Shown here in pieces: positions 16,725 through 25,129 of a stretch of 64,000 nt of DNA. Both the position numbers and the translations under genes were made by a program. Numbering within the stretch: the first letter of the stretch is position 1; each line of letters opens with the position of its first letter. The stretch comes from an uncultured Gemmatimonadota bacterium (lineage in GTDB: Bacteria; Gemmatimonadota; Gemmatimonadetes; Gemmatimonadales; Gemmatimonadaceae), in assembly GCA_903910555.1 (NCBI GenBank), contig CAIVZZ010000013.1, forward strand, positions 62,001 through 126,000. Direction: 5' to 3'. The notes under the pieces were generated by a model. It did not search any database. It had not been told where the DNA came from and saw only the letters and a program-made list of their open reading frames with translations.

Positions 16725-17927
16725 ATGTCTCCCAGTCGCCGCACCTTCATCAAGTCGGTCTCCGCCATCGGCGGTGCTGTTGGCCTTTCCGGTCTGCCCA
16801 CGCTCGCATTCGCACAAAACGAGCGCGACAACGCGAAGGCGCCGCAGGCGGCGCCCGCGAAAACAGAACGTGCCCCCGCCCCACTCGATATCCTGATCCT
16901 CGGCGGCACCGGCTTTACCGGTCCCGAACAAGTCGAGTATGCCACGGCGCGCGGCCATCACGTCACGCTGTTCAATCGCAACAAAACCCGCCCTGATTTT
17001 TTTAAGGGACGCGTCGATCAGCTCATCGGAGATCTCAACGGCGACGTCAGCGCGCTGAAGGGAAAATCGTTCGATGTCGTGATCGATAACCCGACAACGC
17101 TGCCGAATTGGGTGCGCAACGCAGCATCGGCGCTCGCGGGGCACACGAAGCATTACATGTTTATCTCGACGATGTCGGTCTACCCCGACAACAGCCACCC
17201 GGGAATGGACGAGAGCGACGGCCTGACGCCGATGCCGGCGGGGCTCGATCCGTATGCCGTGTCTCCGGAGGACGCGCGCAGACAATACGGCGCGCTGAAA
17301 ACGGAATCGGAGAAAGAAGTCCAGCGGAAATATCCGGGGATCAACACGATCATCCGGCCGGGCCTGATCGTCGGCCCGCTCGATAAATCGGATCGCTTCA
17401 CCTACTGGCCCGCGCGCATCGACAAAGGCGGCGAGGTGATGGCGCCCGGCAACCCGACCGATCCCGTTCAGATCATCGACTCGCGCGATCTCGCCGAGTG
17501 GATGATCCGCATGGCGGAAGGGCGCGTGTTCGGCACGTACAATGCGTGCGGCCCGTCGACGCAACTCTCGATGATCGAGATGCTCGCGGGTATTAAAGCC
17601 GTGACGAGCGCCGGTGCAGAGTTCACCTGGGTTCCGGCGGATTTCCTGAAGGCGAACGGGATCAATGGCTGGCGACACATGCCGGTCTGGCTGCCGCCCG
17701 AGGGGAGCACGGCTGGATTCACGCGCCGCAGCAATGCAAAGGCGCTCGCAAAAGGTTTGACCTTCCGCCCGCTCGCCGTGACCGCGAAAGACACGCTCGA
17801 CTGGCACAAGACGCGGCCGCCCGAGGAGCAGAAGACGCTCGATGATGGTGCGATTGCGGGGATTCCCGCGGCGAAGGAAGCTGCGGTGCTCGCGCTCTGG
17901 CACGCCAAGCAGAAGAACGGCAGCTGA
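16725..17927 (+). CDS. Tat-exported NAD-dependent epimerase/dehydratase-like protein
   Basis: Rossmann-fold protein of unknown substrate. From the ATG at 16725 the product starts SPSRRTFIKS, a twin-arginine signal followed by a hydrophobic stretch and a LAFAQN cleavage region, so it is probably exported folded. The mature part has the dinucleotide motif ILGGTGFTG (about residue 55) and the SDR-like MFISTMSVYPDN, followed by PYGALKTE-like 'QYGALKTESEK' with the Tyr/Lys pair. An ATG at 16677 would hide the Tat signal. It overlaps the transporter gene if that starts at CTG. Confidence 0.82.
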   Translation: MSPSRRTFIKSVSAIGGAVGLSGLPTLAFAQNERDNAKAPQAAPAKTERAPAPLDILILGGTGFTGPEQVEYATARGHHVTLFNRNKTRPDFFKGRVDQLIGDLNGDVSALKGKSFDVVIDNPTTLPNWVRNAASALAGHTKHYMFISTMSVYPDNSHPGMDESDGLTPMPAGLDPYAVSPEDARRQYGALKTESEKEVQRKYPGINTIIRPGLIVGPLDKSDRFTYWPARIDKGGEVMAPGNPTDPVQIIDSRDLAEWMIRMAEGRVFGTYNACGPSTQLSMIEMLAGIKAVTSAGAEFTWVPADFLKANGINGWRHMPVWLPPEGSTAGFTRRSNAKALAKGLTFRPLAVTAKDTLDWHKTRPPEEQKTLDDGAIAGIPAAKEAAVLALWHAKQKNGS

Positions 17928-19291
17928 ACAGTCCCAAGGGACGAGCGAAGAGTGAGCAGGGTCCGGTATATGCCCTGCTCCGCCGCGTCGTCGATGTTGA
18001 GCCGCATGAAGTCCGTGCGATGCTCGCGTCGGCGACGTTTTTCTTTTGCGGACTCGCGAGCTGGTTTGTGCTGCGGCCGATGCGCGATGCCGTCGCGGCG
18101 GGCACTACTCCTGCTCAACTGAGCTGGCTTTTCGTCGGCACGCTGAGCACGACGCTCGTGGTGAATCCGTTGTTCTGGGCGCTCGTGGTTCGCTTTCCGC
18201 CGCGAAAATTTATTCCGTATGCGTATCAGGCGATCGTCGCAAGCCTGCTGCTCTTTTATCTGCTCTTCCGTCTCGGAAACGGGCACGACGGAGCGGCCGT
18301 CGACATCTGGACGGGACGCGCATTTTTCGTGTGGACGAGCATGTTCAGTCTGTTCGTCAGCTCGCTCTTCTGGTGTTTCATGGCGGATGTATTTCGCAGC
18401 AATCAGGCGAAGCGGCTGTTCGGATTTATTGGAGTCGGTGGAACTCTTGGATCGGTTGCCGGCAGCGCGGTGACCGCGACGCTCGCGAAGAGCATCGGCG
18501 AGGTGAACCTGCTGCTGGTGAGCTGTGTGCTGCTCGAGCTCGCGGTGCTGACGGTCGCGCGCTTTCCGTTTCCGTCGAGCGGCGGTGCGGGTTCGCCGGG
18601 CGACGACTCGGACATTGTCGACGCGATTCCCGAATTGCAGATGCGCGCCGTCGGCGGAAAACTGCTCGCTGGTTTCACGCACACCGTGAAATCGCCGTAT
18701 CTCCTCGGCATCGCAGGCTATCTCATTCTCTTCACCATCGGCTCGACCTTTCTCTACTTCGAGCAATCGCACATCGTCGGAGCGGCATTTGCCGATCGTG
18801 CAACGCGCACCGTGATCCTCGCACGCATCGAGCTCGTCGTGCAAGTCGTCACCGTGTTCACGGAGATTTTTCTCACAGGGCGAATCATCCGCTGGTTCGG
18901 GCTCGTTTCTGTGCTCGCGTTTCTCCCGATCGTTTCGATGTTCGGCTTCGGCTTGCTCGCGGGACTTCCCGTATTTGCCGCACTCGCCGTGTTCGTCGTG
19001 CTGCGCCGGGCGGGCAACTTCGCGCTGACGAATCCGGGAATGGAGGTGCTGTTCACTGTTGTGCCGCGCGAGGACAAATACAAGGCGAAGAGTTTTATCG
19101 AGACGTTTGTCTACCGCGGCGGCGATCAGATCGGCGCGTGGACCTTTGCCGGCCTCACCGCACTCGGGCTCGGCCTCACCGGCATCAGCTGGGTCGCCGT
19201 GCCGGTTTCGGCGGTCTGGCTCGGGCTCGGTGTCTGGCTCAGCCGCAAACAGGCGGCGCTTCAGCGCGCACTGGCTTCAACGCCCCCCTAG
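17924..19291 (+). CDS. Multipass membrane transporter (MFS / ATP:ADP-antiporter-like)
   Basis: Polytopic inner-membrane protein with about 10-12 hydrophobic segments. The opening FFFCGLASWFVLRPMRDAV and the internal SLFWCFMADVF and KSFIETFVYRGGDQIGAW pieces resemble the NTP/NDP-exchange (Npt/Tlc) branch of the MFS, but the substrate is not assignable. The first in-frame ATG is 18020. A longer reading from a CTG at 17924, overlapping the upstream stop as CTGA, adds 32 residues including LLRRVVDVEPHEVRAML, which I judge to belong to the protein. The start is therefore uncertain. Confidence 0.75.
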   Translation: MNSPKGRAKSEQGPVYALLRRVVDVEPHEVRAMLASATFFFCGLASWFVLRPMRDAVAAGTTPAQLSWLFVGTLSTTLVVNPLFWALVVRFPPRKFIPYAYQAIVASLLLFYLLFRLGNGHDGAAVDIWTGRAFFVWTSMFSLFVSSLFWCFMADVFRSNQAKRLFGFIGVGGTLGSVAGSAVTATLAKSIGEVNLLLVSCVLLELAVLTVARFPFPSSGGAGSPGDDSDIVDAIPELQMRAVGGKLLAGFTHTVKSPYLLGIAGYLILFTIGSTFLYFEQSHIVGAAFADRATRTVILARIELVVQVVTVFTEIFLTGRIIRWFGLVSVLAFLPIVSMFGFGLLAGLPVFAALAVFVVLRRAGNFALTNPGMEVLFTVVPREDKYKAKSFIETFVYRGGDQIGAWTFAGLTALGLGLTGISWVAVPVSAVWLGLGVWLSRKQAALQRALASTPP

Positions 19292-19353
19292 CCGCGCCCC
19301 GTAGTATCAACGACGATTCACCCTCTCAATTCATCCTGACAGGAACCCCTGCT

Positions 19354-22300
19354 ATGAATCGCATCCGCCTCGCGTTCGTTGGTCTCGCGCTCGTCGCGCT
19401 GACTTCACTCGCCACGTCCGCGCTTGGCGCGCAAACACGCATGCTGCGCGCGCCCAGTGTGAGCGCGAACAACATCGCCTTCGCCTACGCGCAGAACATT
19501 TGGGTGGTGCCACGCGCAGGCGGATCGGCGCGCCGCCTGACGAGTTTTCAAGGCACGACTTCAAATCCGCACATCTCGCCCGACGGAAAGTGGGTGGCCT
19601 TCAGCGGCGAATACGGCGGCAACATCGACGTCTACGTCGTGAGCATCGACGGCGGCGAACCGAAGCGCCTCACCTGGAATACCGCGCCTGACGAAGTTCA
19701 GGGGTGGACGCCGGACGGAAAGAGCGTGCTGTTCTCATCGACGCGCGAAACGAACGGGCCGAGCGGCGCGCCGAAGTTTTACACGGTGCCTGCGGTTGGC
19801 GGCATCGAGGAGCTGCTCCCGTTCAACCGCGGCTACCAGGGAAAGATTTCCGCGGACGGGAGTCACATCGCCTACCGCATGAATAATTCGTGGGACGAAG
19901 AGCGCCGGAATTATCGCGGCGGACAGAATCGTCCGATCTGGATTGCGGACATGAAAACGCTCGACGTGGTCTCGCCGCCGTGGACGGACTCCAAAGACAT
20001 GGATCCGGCGTGGGTCGGCAGCGTCGTCTATTTCATTTCGGATCGCGACGGTGTGGCGAACGTTTGGTCGTATGACGGCGCCACGAAGAAACTGACGCAG
20101 GTCACCGACTTCTCAGATTTTGACGTGAAGACGCTGGACTCGGGGAACGGCGTGCTGGTGTTCGAGCAGGCGGGATATGTGCACGAGCTCGACGCGAAAA
20201 CCGGCAAGCATCATGTCGTGAACATCACGGTGAATGCCGACTTCCCGTGGATGATGTCGCAGTGGAAGGACGTGTCGGCGCGCATCGCAAGCATGGCGCT
20301 CTCACCGACAGGCAAGCGCGCAGTGGTCGAAGCGCGCGGCGAGATCTTCACGATTCCGGCGGACAAAGGCGACGTTCGCAACATCACGAACTCGAGCGGA
20401 ACCGCGGAGCGCGATCCGGCGTGGTCGCCCGACGGAAAGTTCATTTCATACTTCAGCGATAAATCCGGCGAGTACAAACTCTACATCGCGCCGCAGGATG
20501 GACTGACGCCGGCGCGCGAGATCGCGCTGCCGAACCACAAGCACTACTACACTCCCGCGTGGTCGCCGGATGGCAAGAAGATTTTCTATCACGATACAGA
20601 CCTGAAGCTTTGGGTTCTCGACGTGGCGAGTGGAACGGCGAAGGATGTCGGCAACGATCCGTGGATGGTTCCCGCGCGCACGATGACGCCCGCGTGGAGT
20701 CCGGACTCGAAGTGGATCGCGTACGTGAAGCACTTGAACTCGCTGTACAAGGCCGTGGTTGTGTACAACGTCGAGACGGGCGTGACGAAGCAGGTCACGG
20801 ACGGACTTTCTGACGCGAGCGCGCCGGCATGGGATGCGAGCGGAAAATATCTCTGGTTCTTTGCGAGCACCGATTTCGGTTTGAAATCGCAGTGGCTCGA
20901 CATGACCAGTTACGATCACGAAGAAAACTCGGCGCTCTATTTCGCCGTGCTGAACAAGAACGATCCGTCGCCGTTGATGCCGGAGAGCGATGAAGAGACG
21001 GGCGTTGCTGCGGCCGGTGGTGGCGGACGCGGCGGACGCGGCGGCGGCGCTGGCGCAGACAGTTCTTCCACTGGTGCACCGGCGGGTGGCGCTGCGGCAC
21101 GGGGGCCGGTGACGGTCACGATCGACTTCGACGGACTGTCGAATCGCATCATCGCGGTTCCGGGAGTGGCTGCGCGTCAATACAGCCGGATGAAGCCCGG
21201 TGTAGCGGGCACGGTGTTCTTCGAGGAAGCGGTGGCGGCATCAGGCACCGCCGGTGCGGCGACGAGCACGCTCCACCGCTATCAGCTGCGCGATCGTCGC
21301 GCGGTTCCGTTTATGACTGGCGTCGCGGATTACGACGTGAGCGCGGATGGGCACAAGCTGTTGTATCGCTCGGCGGGCGGCGGTGGCGGACGCGGCGGTG
21401 CGGCCGCAGCGGGTACGGGCGGTGCGAACCTCTTTATTGTCGATGCAGATCGGGTAGTGCCGGTGGCTGGCGTCGGTCGTATCAACGCGACGCTGCGCGA
21501 GAACGTCGATCCCAAGGCCGAGTTCAAACAGATTTTTGACGAGGCATGGCGCAATCAGCGCGACTACTTGTACGTGCCGAACCAGCACGGCTCGGACTGG
21601 CCGAAGATGAAGGAGATGTACGGCGCGCTGCTGCCATACGTGATGCATCGGGCCGATTTGAATTACCTCGTCGACATGATGGGTGCTGAAATCGCGATCG
21701 GACACTCGTTCGTGCGCGGCGGCGACATGCCCGAAATTCCGGCGTCAACGGGCGGACAGCTCGGCGCGGACTTCACGATCGACCAGGGCCGCTACAAGAT
21801 CACGCACATCCTGGATGCAGAGAGCTGGAATCCGGAGCTGCGCGCACCGCTGTCGGGCCCGGGCATCGACGCGCACGTTGGTGATTACGTGCTCGCGATT
21901 AACGGCGAGGAGCTGAAAGCGCCGGACAATCTGTATCGCATGCTGGATGGCACGGCAAATCGTCAGACCGTGCTGACGCTGAACTCGAGGCCGGTGATGG
22001 ATGGCGCGCGGCATGTGACGGTCGTGCCGGTGGCGAACGAACAGGGGCTGCGCACGCGTGCATGGGTAGAGCACAATCGACGTTTGGTTGATTCACTCTC
22101 GAAGGGTGCGCTGGCGTATGTGTATATCCCGAGCACGGGTCAGCCGGGATACGCGAGCTTCAACCGCTATTACTTCGCGCAGCAGGACAGAAAGGGCGCG
22201 ATCATCGACGAGCGCTACAACAGCGGCGGTTCGGCGGCGGACTATATCATCGACGTGCTGCAGCGCGACTTCGACGGCTACTTCAATAACGTCGCCGGCG

Positions 22301-22740
22301 ATCGCATGCCGTTCACGAGTCCCGCGGCGGGTATTTGGGGACCGAAGGTGATGGTCATCAATGAAATGGCGGGATCAGGCGGCGACTTGATGCCTTGGAT
22401 GTTCCACTACCGGAAGGTTGGCACGCTGGTCGGTAAGCGGACGTGGGGCGGGCTCGTGCACACGGCCGACACGCCGACGTTCATTGACGGTGGATCTGCG
22501 ATTGCACCGCGCGGTGGATTTTTCCGTCGCGACGATAAGTGGGACGTCGAGAACGTTGGAACGCCGCCGGATATCGATGTTGAGAATTGGCCGAAGGATG
22601 TTGCGGCGGGGCATGATATGCAGCTGGAGCGGGCGGTGGCGGAGGCGATGAAGCAGTTGGCGGCGAAGCCGGTGGTGAGAGCGACGAAAGAGCCGCCGTC
22701 GCCGACGTGGGGCAAGAGAATCAAGCCGCCGCAGGAGTAG
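19354..22740 (+). CDS. Tricorn-type protease (S41 family)
   Basis: Large exported peptidase predicted to degrade peptides. From the ATG at 19354 (AGGAA site) the 1128-residue product has a signal peptide (cleavage about ALGAQ), two beta-propeller regions rich in SPDGKW/SPDGKFISYF repeats (about 30-560), a PDZ-like domain (about 780-870, VGDYVLAINGEELKAP), and an S41 core with the nucleophile Ser in NEMAGSGGDLMPW and GKRTWGGLV nearby. Two Gly/Arg/Ala-rich low-complexity insertions lie near residues 550-590 and 670-690. It is longer than the archaeal tricorn prototype because of these. Confidence 0.9.
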   Translation: MNRIRLAFVGLALVALTSLATSALGAQTRMLRAPSVSANNIAFAYAQNIWVVPRAGGSARRLTSFQGTTSNPHISPDGKWVAFSGEYGGNIDVYVVSIDGGEPKRLTWNTAPDEVQGWTPDGKSVLFSSTRETNGPSGAPKFYTVPAVGGIEELLPFNRGYQGKISADGSHIAYRMNNSWDEERRNYRGGQNRPIWIADMKTLDVVSPPWTDSKDMDPAWVGSVVYFISDRDGVANVWSYDGATKKLTQVTDFSDFDVKTLDSGNGVLVFEQAGYVHELDAKTGKHHVVNITVNADFPWMMSQWKDVSARIASMALSPTGKRAVVEARGEIFTIPADKGDVRNITNSSGTAERDPAWSPDGKFISYFSDKSGEYKLYIAPQDGLTPAREIALPNHKHYYTPAWSPDGKKIFYHDTDLKLWVLDVASGTAKDVGNDPWMVPARTMTPAWSPDSKWIAYVKHLNSLYKAVVVYNVETGVTKQVTDGLSDASAPAWDASGKYLWFFASTDFGLKSQWLDMTSYDHEENSALYFAVLNKNDPSPLMPESDEETGVAAAGGGGRGGRGGGAGADSSSTGAPAGGAAARGPVTVTIDFDGLSNRIIAVPGVAARQYSRMKPGVAGTVFFEEAVAASGTAGAATSTLHRYQLRDRRAVPFMTGVADYDVSADGHKLLYRSAGGGGGRGGAAAAGTGGANLFIVDADRVVPVAGVGRINATLRENVDPKAEFKQIFDEAWRNQRDYLYVPNQHGSDWPKMKEMYGALLPYVMHRADLNYLVDMMGAEIAIGHSFVRGGDMPEIPASTGGQLGADFTIDQGRYKITHILDAESWNPELRAPLSGPGIDAHVGDYVLAINGEELKAPDNLYRMLDGTANRQTVLTLNSRPVMDGARHVTVVPVANEQGLRTRAWVEHNRRLVDSLSKGALAYVYIPSTGQPGYASFNRYYFAQQDRKGAIIDERYNSGGSAADYIIDVLQRDFDGYFNNVAGDRMPFTSPAAGIWGPKVMVINEMAGSGGDLMPWMFHYRKVGTLVGKRTWGGLVHTADTPTFIDGGSAIAPRGGFFRRDDKWDVENVGTPPDIDVENWPKDVAAGHDMQLERAVAEAMKQLAAKPVVRATKEPPSPTWGKRIKPPQE

Positions 22741-22762
22741 GAATTCGGGAGTTGACTGCTTA

Positions 22763-22936
22763 ACGCAGAACGCAGGAGAGGAATTGGGACGCGGGGTGGA
22801 GAGGTGAGGGGAGAGTAGCGATGAGATGTGAGAAAGGGCGCGAACTTGAAATGAGCCGCGCCCTTTCTCACATCTCGCATCTACTCCAATCTCACATCTC
22901 CACCCCGCGTCCCAATTCCTCTCCTGCGTTCTGCGT
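22763..22936. repeat. Palindromic intergenic element C, copy 1
   Basis: A 174-base inverted repeat beginning 22 bases after the tricorn stop. The outer arm (about 40 bases, including CGCAGGAGAGGAATTGGGAC and the following GCGGGGTGGAG) is near-perfect. The inner arm GAGATGTGAGAAAGGGCGCG closes on a 14-base loop. A partial further copy of the outer motif lies at about 22941-22965. The remainder of the gap (to 23149) shows only a short hairpin near 23083-23099 and no gene. Confidence 0.92.
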
Positions 22937-23149
22937 CAGATCGTTCTCCTGCGTTCCGCGTCTACGGGCCGTTCCTGTGTCCCACATCACCATAACGATG
23001 ACTAGTCCCCCGTCCGTCGTCCGTGCATCACTCCCTTGAGCGATACCTCCCACTCGCACACTCCGGCATACTCACTCGCATGATCGGCAATGCGCCGATG
23101 CAGTTGAAAGAGATCTTGATGTGAGCAGCAACCTTCGGGAGATGTGCAG

Positions 23150-23851
23150 ATGAAACACCGCATGAATCAGATTTTTCCGTTCGCCCTGACGATCGCAGCC
23201 GTGATTGTCGCCGGTGCGGCGTGTGGCAGCAGCAACAACACGACGGCGCCAAGTGTCGCGACGTCGGTCATCGCGACCGCCGGGAGCAGCGGCCAGACGG
23301 GCGCGATCAACGCGAAGCTCACGACGCCGGTGACCGTGCATGTGACAAATCAGAACGCGAACGCGATGCAGGGTGCGATCGTGACGTGGGCAGTTGTCGC
23401 GCCGGGCGGCACGGTTGACTCGGCGACGAGCACGACGAACTCCAATGGCGACGCACTCACGCATTGGACGCTGGGCAGTGTGCTCGGCACGCAGACATTG
23501 CACGCGACGATCGTCGGCGGCTCCTTCGTTTCGATCACCGCGTCGGCGGTGGCAGGCGCGGCGACGCTGCTCGCGAAGGTGAGCGGTGACGCTCAGACGA
23601 TCGCGGGTGCCGGCAATACGTCGGCGGCGATGGTCGTGAAGTTGACGGACGCGCTGGGCAATCCGATTGTGGGTGCGACGGTGACGTGGGCGAGTACGAG
23701 CGGCGGTACGCTGAGCGCGACTTCGACGACGACGGACGCGACTGGCAAGGCCCAGATCACCGTCATGACGGCATCAACGGCGCGCGCCTATTCGATTACG
23801 GCGACAGCGAGCGGGATTGCGGCGGTGACGTTTACGATGACCGGCAGCTGA
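23150..23851 (+). CDS. Lipoprotein with two bacterial Ig-like domains
   Basis: Probable cell-surface or outer-membrane lipoprotein. It has a signal peptide with lipobox AGAAC (Cys about residue 26), a Ser/Thr/Asn spacer, then two invasin/Big_1-type Ig-like repeats (about 40-130 and 140-233) with the paired motifs GAIVTWAVVAPGG and GATVTWASTSGGTLSATST. The ATG at 23150 is well spaced from a GGGAG site; a GTG at 23144 adds two residues. Such proteins act in adhesion or as passive spacers; the role here is unknown. Confidence 0.75.
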   Translation: MKHRMNQIFPFALTIAAVIVAGAACGSSNNTTAPSVATSVIATAGSSGQTGAINAKLTTPVTVHVTNQNANAMQGAIVTWAVVAPGGTVDSATSTTNSNGDALTHWTLGSVLGTQTLHATIVGGSFVSITASAVAGAATLLAKVSGDAQTIAGAGNTSAAMVVKLTDALGNPIVGATVTWASTSGGTLSATSTTTDATGKAQITVMTASTARAYSITATASGIAAVTFTMTGS

Positions 23852-23868
23852 AATACGGCGATTATGAT

Positions 23869-23904
23869 AACGGGCGCGGCTCGAATTGAGTTCGCGCCCG
23901 TTTT
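23869..23904. terminator. Bidirectional hairpin terminator between convergent genes
   Basis: The AACGGGCGCG stem pairs with CGCGCCCGTT across a 14-base loop, followed by TTTTC on the plus strand. The loop and stem (GGGCGCGAACT-N6-GAGCCGCGCCC read on the minus strand) repeat the inner hairpin of element C copy 1 exactly outside the six central bases. Confidence 0.85.
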
Positions 23905-23917
23905 CACATTCGGCCTC

Positions 23918-24355
23918 TCAGCGCGATGCCGCCATCGCGGCGCCGCACATCGTCAGTCCTCCAGGCGACAAGAGTACGCAGTTCACGGAGGCCTCGAGAA
24001 GAACTCGCTCAGTGCGGAGCTTGCCAGCAACCACTATGAATTCGCGCCGGACGGCAGTGTAGCCGAGCTGCCGGACTCGCAGCGCGTACCGCGCGGGCTC
24101 GAGGTCGTTGAACACGACGACGCCGGTAGAATCCGTTGTGACTTCGCCGATCGATTTGGACCGGCCGGCGCGCGTTAGTGTGATGAGTGCGCCCTTCACC
24201 GGAGATGGCGCGCTCTGGAAGGCTCCCGTCACTTCGACGCGCAGCGCGCCGCGCCCCGCGGGAATGTCGAGCGACGGGCGTCGCGCGCACGCTGGCGCCA
24301 TCAAGAGCAAGACGAGCACAGCGCAGAGAATCATCCGAACGGAATTCAGCGTCAT
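23918..24355 (-). CDS. Small lipoprotein with CarboxypepD_reg-like domain
   Basis: Unknown role. The 145-residue product has a hydrophobic signal segment with lipobox LMAPAC (Cys about residue 24), then a single beta-sandwich domain of carboxypeptidase-regulatory type (RVEVTGAFQ, GALITLTRAG, FNDLEPARYALRVRQLGYT). The short C-terminal tail contains two further cysteines (NCVLL, TMCGAA). It resembles one domain of the larger plug-domain proteins at 13.6-16.5 kb. Confidence 0.65.
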   Translation of the reverse strand: MTLNSVRMILCAVLVLLLMAPACARRPSLDIPAGRGALRVEVTGAFQSAPSPVKGALITLTRAGRSKSIGEVTTDSTGVVVFNDLEPARYALRVRQLGYTAVRREFIVVAGKLRTERVLLEASVNCVLLSPGGLTMCGAAMAASR

Positions 24356-24393
24356 GGCTATCGGCGAAAGAGAACGAGCGGCGCCCGCGCCCG

Positions 24394-24678
24394 TCAGCGG
24401 CCGTACTTTCCGATCAAATCGTGTGGCACGACGTCGGAAACTCGGAGCGTGCCGTTCTCGACGCGGAAGATCAGGCGATCGGCGTCGTTCACGCGAGCTT
24501 CATAGAAGTATTTCTCAGGCTCGATTGGCTTGATTCGCATGCCAGGGGTATTCACGCCCTTCGATAGCGCCATCACGAGCTCATCGATCCGATCCTGTTC
24601 CCGCACTTGATACTCGGCATAGCTTTTTCTAAAGCGGTCGGCGAATTCGATGTTCAGGAACAACTGACGTCGCGCCAT
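24394..24678 (-). CDS. RelE/ParE-superfamily toxin
   Basis: Likely mRNA-interfering toxin of a type II toxin-antitoxin pair. The 94-residue protein has the superfamily layout: two N-terminal helices (FADRFRKSYAEYQVREQDRIDELVMAL), then a beta-sheet (YFYEARVNDADRLIFRVENGTLRVSDVVPHD). Seven bases separate it from the AbrB-type antitoxin gene upstream, so the pair is co-transcribed antitoxin first. The exact subfamily and target cannot be set from sequence alone. Confidence 0.72.
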   Translation of the reverse strand: MARRQLFLNIEFADRFRKSYAEYQVREQDRIDELVMALSKGVNTPGMRIKPIEPEKYFYEARVNDADRLIFRVENGTLRVSDVVPHDLIGKYGR

Positions 24679-24685
24679 CTGACTA

Positions 24686-25039
24686 TCACCGTTTCACAGA
24701 CTTCTTCGACGCACGCTTCGCCGGCTTCTTCGCACCGCCAACTCTCTTGAGAGAGTCGAGAAATCGCCTCGTCTCTGCCTCGCCGCGCGTCCGTGTGAAA
24801 CGCCCCTCACGGAAGTCCGCCTCAGCCTGAGCGAGCATCGCGCGTCCAGCGGGGCTATGGTACCATAGTTGGTCCTGCGGAATCGTGATCGCTGGCACGA
24901 TTTCGAAACTACCCGATTCGGTCTGCTCGATCCGCAACTGGGCGCCCTCGACGAGGCCAAGCTCTTCGCGCATGCGCTGTGGAAGCGTTGTGCGGCCCTT
25001 TTGATCTATCGTCAGATAGCCAATGATCCGAGTGCTCAC
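24686..25039 (-). CDS. AbrB/MazE-type antitoxin
   Basis: DNA-binding antitoxin expected to neutralise the downstream toxin and repress the pair. I start at the GTG at 25039 because a GGAGG site lies six bases ahead; an upstream start at 25081 would run through the promoter. The 117-residue product has an N-terminal swapped-hairpin domain (GYLTIDQKGRTTLPQRMREEL), a toxin-binding middle, and an unusual Lys/Arg/Ala-rich tail (about 100-117) that could contact nucleic acid. Confidence 0.75.
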   Translation of the reverse strand: MSTRIIGYLTIDQKGRTTLPQRMREELGLVEGAQLRIEQTESGSFEIVPAITIPQDQLWYHSPAGRAMLAQAEADFREGRFTRTRGEAETRRFLDSLKRVGGAKKPAKRASKKSVKR

Positions 25040-25066
25040 AGCACGCCTCCGATGGGATTGACCGAT

Positions 25067-25100
25067 GAGGGAATATACCACTTTCCCTCCGAACTACTAA
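25067..25100 (-). promoter_or_regulatory. Promoter and operator of the toxin-antitoxin operon
   Basis: On the minus strand TTAGTA (25100-25095) and TATATT (25077-25072) are spaced by 17 bases. A perfect inverted repeat GAGGGAA-N9-TTCCCTC (25067-25089) overlaps the -10 box, a layout expected for self-repression by the antitoxin. The -10 is strong and the -35 weak. Confidence 0.6.
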
Positions 25101-25129
25101 GCGCCGGAAAGAGCGATACGACGCGCGGC

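Noticed and set aside
18046-22740. A 1564-residue open frame on the plus strand
   Set aside because: Its first third reads the transporter gene in the wrong frame (Arg/Ser-rich, no domain). Only the part from 19354 is a real gene, the tricorn protease with its own signal peptide and ribosome site.
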